DNA of 64,000 nt from Actinophytocola oryzae (GCF_004364325.1 NZ_SOCP01000015.1:62001-126000), one strand, 5' to 3'; shown: positions 24,824 to 33,247, counted from the first letter of the stretch. The notes: generated by a model from the sequence alone, not told the origin. A program made the numbers and translations.

Positions 24824-26250
24824 AGGATCGCCGGTTCCGGGTTGCCGACCGCCTGGATGGCGCGGCGGACCGGGACGAAGAACATCAACGTCAGCCCGAC
24901 GAAGAAGAACACCACCAGGGAGATGATCGCCGGCCGGTAGGAGCCGGTCGCGCCCGCGACCGCCGCGAACAGCAGGGGCCCCATCCACGAGGTGGCGCGC
25001 TCGCCGATCTCGTAGATCGAGAAGTACTGGGCTTCCTTGCCCGGCGGCATCATCTGGCTGAACAGCGACCGCGACAACGCGTTCGTGCCGCCCAGCACGA
25101 GCCCGATGCCGCCGGCGAGCAGGTAGAACTGGATCGCCTGCCCGGCCTGCACGAAGTACGCCGCCGCGATCACCACCACCCACACGCCGAGGCTCATCAT
25201 GATCGTGCGTTTCGCGCCGAAGCGCCGGGCCGCGATGCCGTGCAGCACACCGCCGGCGAACGCCACGAACTGGACGATCAGGATGGTCGTGATCAGGACG
25301 GTGTCCTCGAAGTTCAGCTCCTCGGACCCGTACTGCGCCGACACGTTCGCCACGGTCGAGATGCCGTCGGTGTAGATCAGGTAGGTGCCCAGGAACGCCA
25401 GCGTCAGCGGGTAGGCGCGAGCCAGCTTGAGGGTGTTGCCCAGCTCCCGGAACCCGCCCGTGATCACCCCGCCGACGCCGTGCTCGCCGCCGTGCGGGCG
25501 CTGGTGGTCCTTCAGCCGCCGCAACGGGATCAGCGTGAACGCCGCCCACCAGAGCCCGGAGGTCAGGAACGCGATCTGCGCGGCGCCGCCCTCCGACAGG
25601 CCGAGCGCGTCGTGCGCGAGGTAGATCACCAGCTGCAGCAGCAGCGCCGCCCCGCTGCCCAGGTACCCGAACGCCCAACCGCGGGTGGACAGCGCGTCGC
25701 GTTCGTCGGCGGTCGCGATCTCCGGGATGAACGAGTAGTAGATCACCACCGAGGTGCCGTAGCCGATGTTGCCCAGGATGAACAGGACGACGCCGAGCTG
25801 CCAGTTCGTGCCGCTGACCAGCGACATCAGCAGTGTGGCCGTCGCGCCGCCGAACGCGGAGATCGCGAGCATCCGCTTCTTGTTCTGGGTGCGGTCGGCG
25901 ATGGCGCCGAGCACCGGCACGATCAGCACCTGCACGACCGTGGCGACCGCGAGCAGGTAGCCCCACAGCGAACCGGCCTGGAAGTGCAGGCCGACGATGC
26001 CGATCTGGCAGTCCACCAGCTTGTTGGTGCCGCCGTCACCGTCGTCCGGGCACGGGTTGGTGCCGTTGGTCGCCGTGTCGGCCATCGCGGCCTGCGCGGC
26101 GACCGCCGTCAGGTACAGCGACCCGAACACGGTGATCACCGAGGTCGGGAACACCGAGTTCGCCCAGTCGTACCAGACCCAGCCGCGCTGTTCGCGTTTG
26201 CGGTCCGGGGCGCTGGGCACCGTCTCGCGGCCGTCGTCCACCACGCTCAT
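24820..26250 (-). CDS. UMF1-type MFS transporter (Atg22-like)
   Basis: A 476-aa permease with about 12 membrane segments and the UMF1/Atg22 start (RGWVWYDWANSVFPTSVIT) near residues 20-38. MFS loop motifs with charged residues lie between helices 2-3 (GAIADRTQNKKR) and 8-9 (GIAARRFGAKR). I chose ATG 26250 because GGAGG is just upstream; the longer frame to 26367 lacks family similarity. The substrate is unknown, but yeast Atg22 exports amino acids from the vacuole. It stands alone on the minus strand. Confidence 0.88.
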   Translation of the reverse strand: MSVVDDGRETVPSAPDRKREQRGWVWYDWANSVFPTSVITVFGSLYLTAVAAQAAMADTATNGTNPCPDDGDGGTNKLVDCQIGIVGLHFQAGSLWGYLLAVATVVQVLIVPVLGAIADRTQNKKRMLAISAFGGATATLLMSLVSGTNWQLGVVLFILGNIGYGTSVVIYYSFIPEIATADERDALSTRGWAFGYLGSGAALLLQLVIYLAHDALGLSEGGAAQIAFLTSGLWWAAFTLIPLRRLKDHQRPHGGEHGVGGVITGGFRELGNTLKLARAYPLTLAFLGTYLIYTDGISTVANVSAQYGSEELNFEDTVLITTILIVQFVAFAGGVLHGIAARRFGAKRTIMMSLGVWVVVIAAAYFVQAGQAIQFYLLAGGIGLVLGGTNALSRSLFSQMMPPGKEAQYFSIYEIGERATSWMGPLLFAAVAGATGSYRPAIISLVVFFFVGLTLMFFVPVRRAIQAVGNPEPAIL

Positions 26251-26373
26251 TGATCCTCCGCGCCACGCTGTCCGGGCCGGCAGTTCGAGCCAGCACGCGC
26301 GGACCCTACCGGGGGAGGGTGAACACTGGTGATCGTCGGGGCCCAGCTGATGCGAAACAGTGCCCATGCGGGC

Positions 26374-27042
26374 CTAGTTGGTCCTCCGGTGGCGGCGTGC
26401 CAGGAACACCGCGAGCGCGATGGTCGCGAGTCCGCCCGCGAGCACCAGCCACACCGGCAGGTCCGTGCCGGGCGGTTCGGCGACCGCGTTGCTCCGGGGC
26501 GCCACGTCCTGGGCCGTCTCCGACGGCCTGGTCACCGCGGGCGGCGCGGCCCCGGGGACGGCCCCGGTCGCCGCGTCCGGACCGGGCGGCGGGAACGACG
26601 GGTGCACGGCACCCCACTCGTAGGGGGCGCGCGACTGCGTGCTGCTCGGCTCGATCCTCGCCGCGCCCGGCACGGTGACCGTGGCGACGAGCGGGTCGGG
26701 CATGAGCACCTCGTGCTGCGAGCCGATGGACCACTCGCCGTCGTGCGGGAACAGGACCTCGGCCGAGTAGTGCCCGGCCGTCGCGGTCGCGACACCCGTG
26801 AAGTCGATGATGGTGCCCTTCCCGTCGGAGGCCCGCAGCGCCGTCGGCCCGAGGTCACCGCCCTGGTACGGGTAGGAGCCGTGCTGGAGGACCCAGTACC
26901 CGAACGTGTAGGTGACGCCTGCCTCGATCCGCGCAGGCGGCGGGTCCAGCAGCGTCTCCTCCCAGTTGCCCGCGGACGCGGGCGTGGCCGGCAGCAACCC
27001 GGCGCCGAGCACGGTCAACGCCACCACGAGGATTCTTCTCAT
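26374..27042 (-). CDS. Secreted or membrane-anchored hypothetical protein
   Basis: A 222-aa exported protein. Residues 1-24 are a Sec signal (MRRILVVALTVLGAG, then PASAG), residues about 25-130 form a beta-rich domain rather like CopC/YtkA-type extracytoplasmic domains, then a Pro/Ala-rich linker (about 140-190) and a C-terminal membrane helix followed by RRHRR. This is the layout of a cell-surface protein tethered by its C-terminus. It is divergent from the downstream sigma/anti-sigma operon and might belong to its regulon. No enzyme motif is visible. Confidence 0.75.
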   Translation of the reverse strand: MRRILVVALTVLGAGLLPATPASAGNWEETLLDPPPARIEAGVTYTFGYWVLQHGSYPYQGGDLGPTALRASDGKGTIIDFTGVATATAGHYSAEVLFPHDGEWSIGSQHEVLMPDPLVATVTVPGAARIEPSSTQSRAPYEWGAVHPSFPPPGPDAATGAVPGAAPPAVTRPSETAQDVAPRSNAVAEPPGTDLPVWLVLAGGLATIALAVFLARRHRRTN

Positions 27043-27141
27043 GACGGCACCCCGACCGCTCCGCTACACCGGCGCCCTCCGCAGTCGAGGTGCCGCCCCG
27101 AACATCGATGACTCGCTCCGCAAGCTCCGTTCATGCCCTGA

Positions 27142-27178
27142 CTACACCGGTGGAACCGATCTGGTTCCGGCGGTGTAG
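27142..27178. promoter_or_regulatory. Large inverted repeat upstream of the ECF sigma gene
   Basis: CTACACCGGTGGAACC (27142-27157) and GGTTCCGGCGGTGTAG (27163-27178) pair at 14 of 16 positions around GATCT. The left arm contains GGAACC, the usual -35 element of ECF promoters, so this may be an autoregulated sigma promoter embedded in a hairpin. In RNA it would fold into a long stable stem just ahead of the sigma reading frame. Confidence 0.5.
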
Positions 27179-27211
27179 CCAGGGGTAGTTCGGCCGAGCG
27201 GAGCGGACATC

Positions 27212-27769
27212 ATCACGGAGGACGAGGCCCTCGAACGGGCACGGTCAGGTGACCGGGACGCCTACGCGTTCCTGGTCGCCCGCTACCGCGCGCTCGCACA
27301 CCGCACCGCCTACCTGCTCGGTGCGGGCGCCGACGCCGAGGACGTGACGCAGGAGGCGTTCGTGAAGGCCTACCGCGCCCTGGACACGTTCCGCCCTGGG
27401 GCACCGTTTCGGCCCTGGCTGCTGCGGATCGTCGCGAACGAGACCCGCAACCTGCACCGGTCGTGGCTGCGCCGCACGTCGCTGGAGCTGCGGGTCGCCC
27501 TCCGCCAGGACGAACCCGACCTGACGCCCTCACCGGAGCAGTCCGCGGTCTCCGCCGACACGGCCGCGGTCCTGCTGGCCGCGATCGAGTCCATGTCCCA
27601 CCGCGACCGGCTCGTGCTGACCTGCCGCTACTTCCTGGACCTGTCCGAGGCCGAGACCGCGCAGGTGCTGGCGTGGCCGCGCGGCTCGGTGAAGTCGCGG
27701 CTGTCCCGCGCGCTGGTGAAACTGCGCCGCGCACTGCCAGAACAGCTGGCCGAGGAGGTGGCCCGGTGA
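27212..27769 (+). CDS. ECF RNA polymerase sigma factor, start codon atypical
   Basis: A sigma factor of about 186 aa with region 2 (SGDRDAYAFLVARYRALAHR, then AEDVTQEAFVKAYRALDTF) and region 4 (HRDRLVLTCRYFLDLSEAET). The open frame extends upstream to a TAG at 27176 but contains no ATG, GTG, TTG or CTG before the region 2 helix. Candidate starts are ATC 27209/27212, or GCG 27203, which is one change from GTG. The annotated start marks where similarity begins. The stop overlaps the anti-sigma-like gene. A loss-of-start mutation, sequence error or rare start are all possible. Confidence 0.7.
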   Translation: MTEDEALERARSGDRDAYAFLVARYRALAHRTAYLLGAGADAEDVTQEAFVKAYRALDTFRPGAPFRPWLLRIVANETRNLHRSWLRRTSLELRVALRQDEPDLTPSPEQSAVSADTAAVLLAAIESMSHRDRLVLTCRYFLDLSEAETAQVLAWPRGSVKSRLSRALVKLRRALPEQLAEEVAR

Positions 27770-28494
27770 ACGACGACCAGCTCGAGACCGCGCTGCGTGC
27801 CCTGGGCGCCCGCCTCGACGTCCCCGACCCCCCGGACCTCACCGACGCGGTCCTCGCCCGCCTCGACGACGAACCCCGCTGGCAGCCCGCCACCGTGCAC
27901 CGCATCGCCGCGGCCGTCCTCGCCGCCGTCGTCGCTCTGGCCACCGCGATGACGCTGTCCCCGACGGTCCGCGCGGCCGTCTACGACTTCTTCCGGATCG
28001 GCGGCGTGGAGTTTTACGTCAACGAACCCGCCCCCACGAGCCCCCCGCCGTGGGCCGACCCGCTGCTGCCCGGCGAGCACGACGTGTCCCTGGCCCAGGC
28101 CCGCCGCGACGCCGAGTTCCCGCTGCGCCTGCCCGCCACCCTGGGGCCACCGACACTGGTGCGGGTGGTCGACGACGCCCGCGTCGTGTCGATGGCGTTC
28201 GGCGCGCACGGCGAGGTCCGTGTCGACCAGTTCGACGGCGGCCTCGCCACCATGTTCGGCAAGTTCACCCGCGCCGAGGACATCGTCCACGTCACCGTGT
28301 CCGGCGACCCGGCCGTGTGGGTGAACCGCCCGCACCCCGTCCTCTACACCGGCCGCGACGGCGTCATGCGCCAGGCGAGCGCCCGCGTCGCCGGCAGCAC
28401 CCTGATCTGGGAACACGACGGCATCACCTACCGCGTGGAGGGCGACCTCACCGCACCACAGGCGATCGAGGTCGCCGAGTCACTGCGGCCGTGA
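27766..28494 (+). CDS. Putative membrane anti-sigma factor
   Basis: A 242-aa protein with a short acidic cytoplasmic N-terminus (MNDDQLETALRALGARL), one membrane helix (about 44-66, IAAAVLAAVVALATAMTL) and an extracytoplasmic domain of about 170 residues (DUF4367-like by appearance). GTG 27766 overlaps the sigma gene stop (GTGA). The topology and coupling are those of an anti-sigma factor sensing an envelope signal. No zinc HxxxCxxC motif is present. It converges on the GDPD gene with 2 nt between them. Confidence 0.78.
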   Translation: MNDDQLETALRALGARLDVPDPPDLTDAVLARLDDEPRWQPATVHRIAAAVLAAVVALATAMTLSPTVRAAVYDFFRIGGVEFYVNEPAPTSPPPWADPLLPGEHDVSLAQARRDAEFPLRLPATLGPPTLVRVVDDARVVSMAFGAHGEVRVDQFDGGLATMFGKFTRAEDIVHVTVSGDPAVWVNRPHPVLYTGRDGVMRQASARVAGSTLIWEHDGITYRVEGDLTAPQAIEVAESLRP

Positions 28495-28496
28495 CC

Positions 28497-29273
28497 TCAG
28501 ACGGCCGCCCACAGGCCCCGCTCCCGCAGGACCTCCCGCAACACGCCGGGCCGGTCGGTCATCAGCCCGTCCACCCCCAGGTCGATCAGCTCTTGCATCT
28601 GGCCGGGCTCGTCGACGGTCCACACGTGCACCTCGATGCCCCGCCTGCGCGCGGCCGCGACCAGCCGCCGGTCCACCACCGTCAACCCGCCCTGCCGGAC
28701 GGGGACCTGCGCGATCCGCTGCAGTCCCCGCGCCCACGGCAACCCGGGCAGCCGGCCCGACGCCCACAGCCGCGCGATCGCCCGCGTCCCCATCGACGTC
28801 AGCAACCCGTCACCGGCGCTGCGCCGCACCCGCGCCAGCCGCGCCTCGGAGAACGACGCCACACACACCCGCCCGAACGCGTTCGCCCGCCGCAGCACGT
28901 CCACCAGCGGCTGGATCGCGGCCTCGGCCTTGACGTCGATGTTGAACAACGCGTCCGGCAGCTCCTCCAGCACGTCCTCCAGCCGGCTCACCGGCTCCCG
29001 ACCGCCGATCTTCGCGGTACGCACGACCTGCCACGGCAGCGCCGCGATCACCCCGGACAGGTCGGTCGTACGGTCGAGCACCGCGTCGTGGTGCACCACG
29101 ACCACCCCGTCCGAGGTCGCGTGCACGTCGGTCTCCAGGTAGTGGTAGCCCTCGGCCACGGCACGCCGGAACGCCGACAGCGAGTTCTCCATCCCCTCGA
29201 GATCCTCGTAGTGCCAGCCGCGGTGGACGAACGCACGCGGATACGGGCCGGAGAGGAACGCGTGGTCATGCAC
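28497..29273 (-). CDS. Glycerophosphodiester phosphodiesterase
   Basis: A 258-aa cytosolic GDPD. The catalytic start AFVHRGWHYEDLEGMENS contains HRG with the Glu-Asn pair of the HR..EN motif, followed by the metal ligands in ETDVHATSDGVVVVHHDA. It hydrolyses glycerophosphodiesters to glycerol 3-phosphate and an alcohol. I chose GTG 29273, since upstream sequence is not GDPD-like. The start lies inside a perfect 7-bp-arm palindrome (29271-29286), with CACACT about 7 nt before the GTG as a weak -10. Confidence 0.93.
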   Translation of the reverse strand: MHDHAFLSGPYPRAFVHRGWHYEDLEGMENSLSAFRRAVAEGYHYLETDVHATSDGVVVVHHDAVLDRTTDLSGVIAALPWQVVRTAKIGGREPVSRLEDVLEELPDALFNIDVKAEAAIQPLVDVLRRANAFGRVCVASFSEARLARVRRSAGDGLLTSMGTRAIARLWASGRLPGLPWARGLQRIAQVPVRQGGLTVVDRRLVAAARRRGIEVHVWTVDEPGQMQELIDLGVDGLMTDRPGVLREVLRERGLWAAV

Positions 29274-29333
29274 ACTGTCCAGTGTGGCCCAACGGCGTGG
29301 CTCTCCGGTACACGCACAGTGTCCGGATAGCGT
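29271..29333. promoter_or_regulatory. Divergent promoter region between GDPD and the small zinc-motif gene
   Basis: CACACTG (29271-29277) and CAGTGTG (29280-29286) are perfect mirror arms over the GDPD start. A related CACAGTGTCC lies at 29315-29324. TAGCGT at 29328-29333 is a -10 element 7 nt before ATG 29341. Both genes seem to be leaderless or nearly so, and the shared CAGTGT core suggests a common regulator. Confidence 0.45.
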
Positions 29334-29340
29334 CGCAGAC

Positions 29341-29358
29341 ATGAGGTTCGAGAGGTGA
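29341..29358 (+). CDS. Five-codon leader ORF (MRFER) overlapping the zinc-motif gene start
   Basis: ATG 29341 lies 7 nt after TAGCGT, the leaderless position used by other genes here. It reads five codons and stops at TGA 29356-29358, overlapping GTG 29355 as GTGA. The downstream gene has no properly spaced ribosome site of its own (GAGAGG touches the GTG), so re-initiation after the mini-ORF would explain its translation. Too short for certainty. Confidence 0.35.
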   Translation: MRFER

Positions 29359-29714
29359 TCACCCCAGAACGCGTCAAGACCCGCACCGAGACCCGCCACT
29401 GTGGCTGGTGCGGCCAGCGGCTGCCGGAGGACAGCAAGGCCGGCAAAGTCGGCCGGCCCCGCCGGTACTGCTCCCAGTCCTGCCGCCAGCGCGCCTACGA
29501 GCGCCGCTCCGCGGTCCAGCGCGGCGGGCTGCCGGAGGACGCCGTCGTGCTGTCCGCGGCCGAGCTCGCCGACCTGCAGGACCGGCTGTTCCAACTGAGG
29601 TGCGCCGCCGAGGACGTCATGACCGCCGCCAACGACGGCGCGAGCCCCGCCGAGCTGCGGTCCCTCGCCGACGCGGTCGTCAAGAACGCACATGGCCTGG
29701 AGCGGCTGCGCTGA
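29355..29714 (+). CDS. Small zinc-ribbon-like protein
   Basis: A 119-aa protein with an N-terminal Cys module, C16-x2-C19-x19-C39-x3-C43, marked by LP, GRPRRYC and CRQRAYERR, then a helical C-terminal half (SAAELADLQDRLFQLRCAAE). The basic tail after the last Cys suggests nucleic-acid binding. It is a conserved actinobacterial hypothetical type; function unknown. The same C..C-LP-GRPxxYC-C plan is fused to a long coiled coil in the gene at 10723. The start at GTG 29355 is the first usable codon and overlaps a mini-ORF. Confidence 0.75.
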   Translation: MITPERVKTRTETRHCGWCGQRLPEDSKAGKVGRPRRYCSQSCRQRAYERRSAVQRGGLPEDAVVLSAAELADLQDRLFQLRCAAEDVMTAANDGASPAELRSLADAVVKNAHGLERLR

Positions 29715-29778
29715 ACCCACCCGGTCGACTACGCTTCGTGCGCGCACACGCCAAGCAGGACGACCAAAGGCACCCGAA

Positions 29779-31473
29779 ATGGACATCGACGGCACCTCAA
29801 TGGGTGAGGTGCTGGACACAGCCGACACAGCCCTGGCGGTCACCGACGAACGCTGCCAGGTCCGCTGGGTGAACCGCGCCATGGCTGACCTGCTTGAACT
29901 CGAACCCCGGCAGTGCGCGGGCCGATCACTGCCCGCCCTGCTCGCGGGCGCCTCCGAAGGCCCCCACCCCGGCCTGGTGCTGTCCGTGCGAACGGGGGAG
30001 GACCGCCACACGTGGCTCGAGGTCCGCTGCGACCCCCTCAACGAGGGTTACCTCTACCGGGTGATGGACGTGACCCGATGGCGTGAACGCGGTGTGGGGC
30101 CTGCCGAACGCGACGAATGGCAGAAGGCCCTCATCCGGATGGCCGACGAGGACCCGCTGACCGGGCTGCTCAACCGCCGCGCCCTCACCAGGGAGCTCGA
30201 ACGCCAACTCGCCCTCGGCCGCGACGGCGCGCTGCTGCTGCTCGACCTGGACAACTTCAAGGACATCAACGACCTGCGCGGCCACCCCGTCGGCGACCGC
30301 GTCATGTGCACCCTCGCCAACGTCCTGCGCGACCGCCTCGGCAACAGCCACATCCTCGGCCGCCTCGGCGGCGACGAGTTCGCCGTCGTCCTGTCCGGCA
30401 CCGACGAGGCCGCCGCGGTGCGGATCGCCGACCGCCTGCGCAACGCCGTCGCCGCGATCCCGGTCACCGGCGGTGTCGGCACCACCCGCATCACCGTCAG
30501 CGGCGGCGTGGCCGGGTTCCGCTCCGGCGACGGCTGGCAGGCCGTGCTCGCCAACGCCGACCTCGCGCTCTACGCGTCCAAGGACGCGGGCCGCAACCGC
30601 GTCACCGTCTACGAACAGGGCCACTACGCCGACACCGCGCTGCGTGTCACGGTCCTGGACCGCCTGCGCAACGCACTCGCCGGCGACGGCCTGGCACTGC
30701 ACGCCATGCCGATGGTCAAGCTCGGCAGCAACCGCGTCGTCGGGCACGAACTGCTGCTGCGGCTGGAAGACGGCCACGAACCGCGTCTCGGACCGGGCGA
30801 GTTCCTGCCCGCGGCCGAACGCAGCGGCCTCGTCCTGGAGATCGACCGGTGGGTAGCGGGCACGGCGATCGACGCGCTGGTCGCGCACCCGTACCCGGGC
30901 CTGCGGTTCAACGTGAACGTGTCGGGCCGCACCCTGGAGGACGAGGACTTCGGGGACTTCGTCCTGGACCGCATCGGCGCCGCCGGTGTCGCGCCGGGCC
31001 GGTTGGGTTTCGAGATCACCGAGACCGCCGCGGTGACGAACCTGACCGCGGCCCGCATGCTCGCCCAGCAACTGCGTGCCAGCGGCTGCCGCATCTCCCT
31101 GGACGACTTCGGGGCGGGTTTCGGCTCGTTCGTGCACCTCAAACAGCTCCCGATCACCGGCGTGAAGATCGACGGCGAGTTCGTCCGCGCCATCGACTAC
31201 GGCAGCCGCGACACCGTGCTGGTGCAGGGCATCGTCGACATCGCCCGCGGTTTGGGGGTGTCGGTCGTCGCCGAGTGGGTGGAGCGGGCCAGTCAGGTCG
31301 ACGCGCTCAAGCGTCTCGGGGTGCGGGTGGCGCAGGGTTTCCACCTCGGGAAACCGGAGCCGCTGCGGGAGCTGTTGTCCCGGCCGCACGGCACGTGGAT
31401 GCGGCGCCCGAGGCTGATGCGGGGGGACAGCGACGGCGTGGAGCTGGGGCGGCTGTCCGAGAACACTCCTTGA
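29779..31473 (+). CDS. PAS-GGDEF-EAL cyclic-di-GMP signalling protein
   Basis: A 564-aa cytosolic protein: PAS-like sensor (about 10-100), GGDEF domain with intact GGDEF at 197-201, and an EAL domain at about 290-545. The GGDEF domain should be an active diguanylate cyclase; I see no RxxD inhibitory site before it. The EAL domain is altered at key places: ELLLR (324-328) in place of EALLR, and AEWVE near 499, although DDFGAGFGS (442-450) and KIDGEF remain. Phosphodiesterase activity is therefore doubtful. ATG 29779 has AAAGG about 9 nt upstream. A small conserved-looking protein follows. Confidence 0.92.
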   Translation: MDIDGTSMGEVLDTADTALAVTDERCQVRWVNRAMADLLELEPRQCAGRSLPALLAGASEGPHPGLVLSVRTGEDRHTWLEVRCDPLNEGYLYRVMDVTRWRERGVGPAERDEWQKALIRMADEDPLTGLLNRRALTRELERQLALGRDGALLLLDLDNFKDINDLRGHPVGDRVMCTLANVLRDRLGNSHILGRLGGDEFAVVLSGTDEAAAVRIADRLRNAVAAIPVTGGVGTTRITVSGGVAGFRSGDGWQAVLANADLALYASKDAGRNRVTVYEQGHYADTALRVTVLDRLRNALAGDGLALHAMPMVKLGSNRVVGHELLLRLEDGHEPRLGPGEFLPAAERSGLVLEIDRWVAGTAIDALVAHPYPGLRFNVNVSGRTLEDEDFGDFVLDRIGAAGVAPGRLGFEITETAAVTNLTAARMLAQQLRASGCRISLDDFGAGFGSFVHLKQLPITGVKIDGEFVRAIDYGSRDTVLVQGIVDIARGLGVSVVAEWVERASQVDALKRLGVRVAQGFHLGKPEPLRELLSRPHGTWMRRPRLMRGDSDGVELGRLSENTP

Positions 31474-31565
31474 CATCCTCGACCGTCGCTCAAGTACCGC
31501 CCGGTACACATAAGGAACGATCCGTCTGGGTCGTGGGAGATCCCTTTCGTGGGCGGTGGTGCGCT

Positions 31566-31760
31566 ATGTCCAACTCGAACCCAACGGCGGAGATCAGCGG
31601 GCTACAGATCTGCATCGTCAACACCGACGCACAGATCGACGCGGCGCTGGACAACGGGGACCGGCGCGCGTTCAGGGTGTGGTGCCTGCGCAGGGCGTCG
31701 CTGATCGCCAGGGTGGAACGCGTCCTGGTCGAAGCCGCGACGATGCCGCAGGCCGCGTAG
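31566..31760 (+). CDS. Small hypothetical protein, 64 aa
   Basis: A short protein beginning MSNSNPTAEISGLQICIVNT with a positively charged helix (RVWCLRRASLIARVERVLVE). It lies 92 nt after the GGDEF-EAL gene on the same strand. No domain is recognised. Codon use is like its neighbours, but the start has no strong ribosome site. It may be a small partner of the c-di-GMP protein, or independent. Confidence 0.5.
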   Translation: MSNSNPTAEISGLQICIVNTDAQIDAALDNGDRRAFRVWCLRRASLIARVERVLVEAATMPQAA

Positions 31761-32337
31761 TTCTGCGCTGGTGTTCTCGTTCTCGTCGGTGTTCGTTCGT
31801 GCCTTGTCGTCTGCCTCCGGCGCCCTGCCGTCCATATCGTCACGTGACGAAAGAGTGTCGGGGTCAGGGGAACGGCAGGGGAGTTGCGTGGGCGGCCTCC
31901 GGCCCCCGGAATCCAGCCTAGCGACGCCCACCGACGCGATCGACTCCTCAGGATCGCCTGTGCACAACCTGGGGTGTCGAGCCTGAGTGAGAGTCCCACC
32001 GATGCAGCCTGGTGACCTGCTTGACGACCCGTCGCCTCCAGGGCGCCCGGAGAGTCGGACGCGCTCGTCGGACGTTTGTCTCGGGAACGAGGCCGGGGTT
32101 CGCGCGGTTTTCCCAGGCGCCGACTCTTGGTCCGCCGAGGGCTGTCGAGTGGCTCGATGGCGAGAGTCGGGCCGCATACGGTTCGCCCAGAAGCATCCTC
32201 CTGAGATTTCGCCGCCTCGAGGTGTCTCGGTGAACCTCGACCGCTGCCATCTCGGCCCTCCGCGAAAGTTCGATAATCTACATTATGTTAAGTAAGACGT
32301 TCGAACGGCTCCCCTCCGACGGGTGTGGAATAGCAGG
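31761..32337. other. Gene-poor stretch with no supported feature
   Basis: About 580 nt of visibly lower GC than the neighbours. Several short frames exist but none has actinomycete codon bias, a ribosome site or a recognisable protein. It directly precedes a decayed M20 peptidase, so it may hold further unrecognisable remains. I saw no tRNA, strong hairpin terminator or repeat here. Confidence 0.5.
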
Positions 32338-32821
32338 ATGAACCCGGACCACGAGGTGGTTTCTCTCGCGCAGCGGCTTGTCCGTACCCCCAGCGAGAAT
32401 CTGTCGGTGGCCATGTCGGACCCAACGCCGGGCCGGCCCAATGTCCGCCCGGCGTTGGGTGTGAAGGCCATCGTGGCGATGGCTCGGCTGTTGACGCTCG
32501 ACGTGTTCTCCTCGACCGAACCGCGGCATCCCCTGCTGGGTTCACCGACTGCCAGTGTCAACACCATCGCTCGTCGCCGCGGCGCAGGTCGCGGCGACGC
32601 GGACGTTCGGTTCGGCTCGGCCGTTGCGGGGGGTCGCCTACTTCAGTGACGCGTCCGTGCTGTCGCCTCCTCGCAACTTGCCGACCATTCTGTTCGGCCC
32701 GGGTGCGGAGTCCCTGATGCATCAGCCGATCGAACGTGTGTCGTTGACCGCTCTCGGCGAGGCGACGCGGTTCCTCGCCGCTCTGCCGGGAGCGGTGTTC
32801 GGTCTGCTCCCTCGCACCTGA
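32338..32821 (+). pseudogene. Decayed M20-family (ArgE/DapE-like) metallopeptidase
   Basis: Three pieces of an M20 peptidase are visible: the N-terminus (MNPDHEVVSLAQRLVRTPS), part of the dimerisation domain (RPALGVKAIVAMARLL, then HPLLGSPTASVNTI), and, after a frame change near 32570, the C-terminus (LRGVAYFSDASVLSPPRNLP, then TILFGPG and LMHQPIERVSL). The segment with the metal-binding His, Asp and Glu of the catalytic domain is missing. At least one internal deletion and one frameshift have occurred, so no active enzyme is made. The intact family is about 380 aa. Confidence 0.75.
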
Positions 32822-33247
32822 TCACTGTCCGACCGGCTGCGGTTGGGTGGTGGCGAGGACCTCCAGGTAGTGCGGGTTGCTCATGATGCCGATGACGTTG
32901 CCGAACGGGTCGACGACCGAGGCGGTGGCGAAACCCTCCCCTCGTGGTGTGATGCCCTGCAACTCCTTGGCGCCCATCGAGATCAGGCGTGCGAGAGTGG
33001 TGTCGAGGTCGTCGACGTGCCAGTGCATGATCACGCCGGCGCCGGGTGTGGTGTCGTGCGGGGCGAAGCGGCTGTCGATGATCCCCAGCTCGGCCTGGTA
33101 GTCGCCGATGCGGTATTCGAGGTAGGCGGGTCGGCCGTCGGCGTCGCGCCGGAAGTACGGCGGGGTGCCCAGTACCCGGGTGTACCAGGTTTCGGCGGCG
33201 GTCATGTCGTCGGCGAAGTGGTTGATGGTGGCGAAGCCGCGGAACAT
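32822..33247 (-). CDS. VOC-family (glyoxalase-like) protein
   Basis: A 141-aa single-domain-pair VOC protein (FATINHFADDMTAAETWYTR at the start, HWHVDDLDTTLARLI in the middle, and VVDPFGNVIGIM near the end). Candidate metal ligands are the early His and the later Glu/His positions; the substrate is unknown. It diverges from a WYL regulator, and the mirror repeat between them suggests direct control. Its 3' end abuts the M20 pseudogene. Confidence 0.85.
   Translation of the reverse strand: MFRGFATINHFADDMTAAETWYTRVLGTPPYFRRDADGRPAYLEYRIGDYQAELGIIDSRFAPHDTTPGAGVIMHWHVDDLDTTLARLISMGAKELQGITPRGEGFATASVVDPFGNVIGIMSNPHYLEVLATTQPQPVGQ

Noticed and set aside
31771..31986. Possible 71-aa gene in the gene-poor stretch
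   Set aside because: Ser-rich, no ribosome site, and codon positions lack the third-position G/C bias of neighbouring genes.
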